Source of the DNA: Onchocerca volvulus
Taxonomy: Eukaryota > Nematoda > Chromadorea > Rhabditida > Onchocercidae
Direction: 5' to 3'
Length of the DNA: 64,000 nt
NCBI GenBank assembly: GCA_000499405.2
Contig: HG738138.1
Span: 19,507,753-19,571,752 of the forward strand
Shown here: piece after piece, positions 63,764-64,000 of the stretch
Position numbering within the stretch: the first letter of the stretch is position 1
How the letters are laid out: each line of letters opens with the position of its first letter
The notes under the pieces: model-generated
Seen by the model: only the letters and a program-made list of their open reading frames with translations
What the model was told of the DNA's origin: nothing
Databases searched by the model: none
Translations under genes and position numbers: made by a program

Positions 63764-64000
63764 CTATTTGAACTTAATTATTAATTGGTCATCACTAACA
63801 TTCATCACATGCTCCTTTAATTGATGTCCAGACATACGCTTATAGTGTTCATTACCAGCATTCTTTTTTAAAATTTGCAAAATGCAGGTGAACTTAATCA
63901 TAAATTCTTCGACGTCACCATCAACAGCTGCGATATAAAATTTTCGTATCCAATGAGTGAAACGTTGAGCAAACTGAAATTTAAAAATGCAGCTAAAGAA
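63764..64000 (-). CDS. Last coding exon of a gene continuing beyond the window
   Basis: The exon 63973-63764 follows a TTTCAG acceptor and encodes 69 residues: it begins FAQRFTHWIRKFYIAAVDGD, continues with FMIKFTCILQILKKNAGN and ends in FK and a TAG at 63764-63766. Bases 63974-64000 are intron. No family was recognised from this fragment. It ends only about 170 bases before the ankyrin gene start on the same strand, so the two could be co-transcribed. Confidence 0.55.
   Translation of the reverse strand, partial: FFSCIFKFQFAQRFTHWIRKFYIAAVDGDVEEFMIKFTCILQILKKNAGNEHYKRMSGHQLKEHVMNVSDDQLIIKFK

Overview
The window looks like nuclear DNA of a nematode, most probably a filarial worm (Onchocercidae). 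This is an inference. The sequence is strongly AT-rich, genes are split into many small exons by mostly short introns ending in TTTCAG or TTTTAG, there is a decayed BEL/Pao-type LTR element, and there is a decayed bacterial-type purM fragment of the kind expected from a Wolbachia endosymbiont. No SL or other RNA gene was recognised.

Layout. 1-3171: no convincing gene; upstream flank of the first gene. 3172-19865 (+): a complete beta-spectrin gene of about 39 exons, with two calponin-homology domains, spectrin repeats and a C-terminal PH domain, plus two phase-neutral exons before the PH domain that look like optional cassettes. 19866-38306: an 18 kb gene-poor stretch holding the LTR-retroelement relic (about 25.7-28.2 kb, minus strand), the purM-like pseudogene (29.3-29.6 kb), a microRNA-like 60-nt hairpin (31.9 kb), microsatellites and a short coding-like segment (35.3-35.5 kb). 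38307/39119-47474 (+): an ARHGAP11-like RhoGAP gene with two alternative last exons. 48516-50331 (-): a small multi-pass membrane protein gene of unknown family, convergent with the RhoGAP gene. 50836-about 58580 (-): BMS1, the ribosome-biogenesis GTPase. 60831-63594 (-): an ankyrin-repeat protein gene. 63764 to the window end (-): the last coding exon of another gene that continues outside the window.

How the genes relate. The left gene encodes a membrane-skeleton protein and the central gene a regulator of Rho GTPases, both connected to cortical actin, but nothing shows they are co-regulated. The right part is a run of four minus-strand genes. BMS1 and the downstream membrane gene are about 500 bp apart, and a good splice acceptor lies 21 bases before the second start codon, so a trans-spliced operon is possible. 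Exon boundaries were placed by joining open, phase-compatible segments at GT..AG (once GC..AG) and by comparison with remembered family patterns. They are predictions without transcript support.
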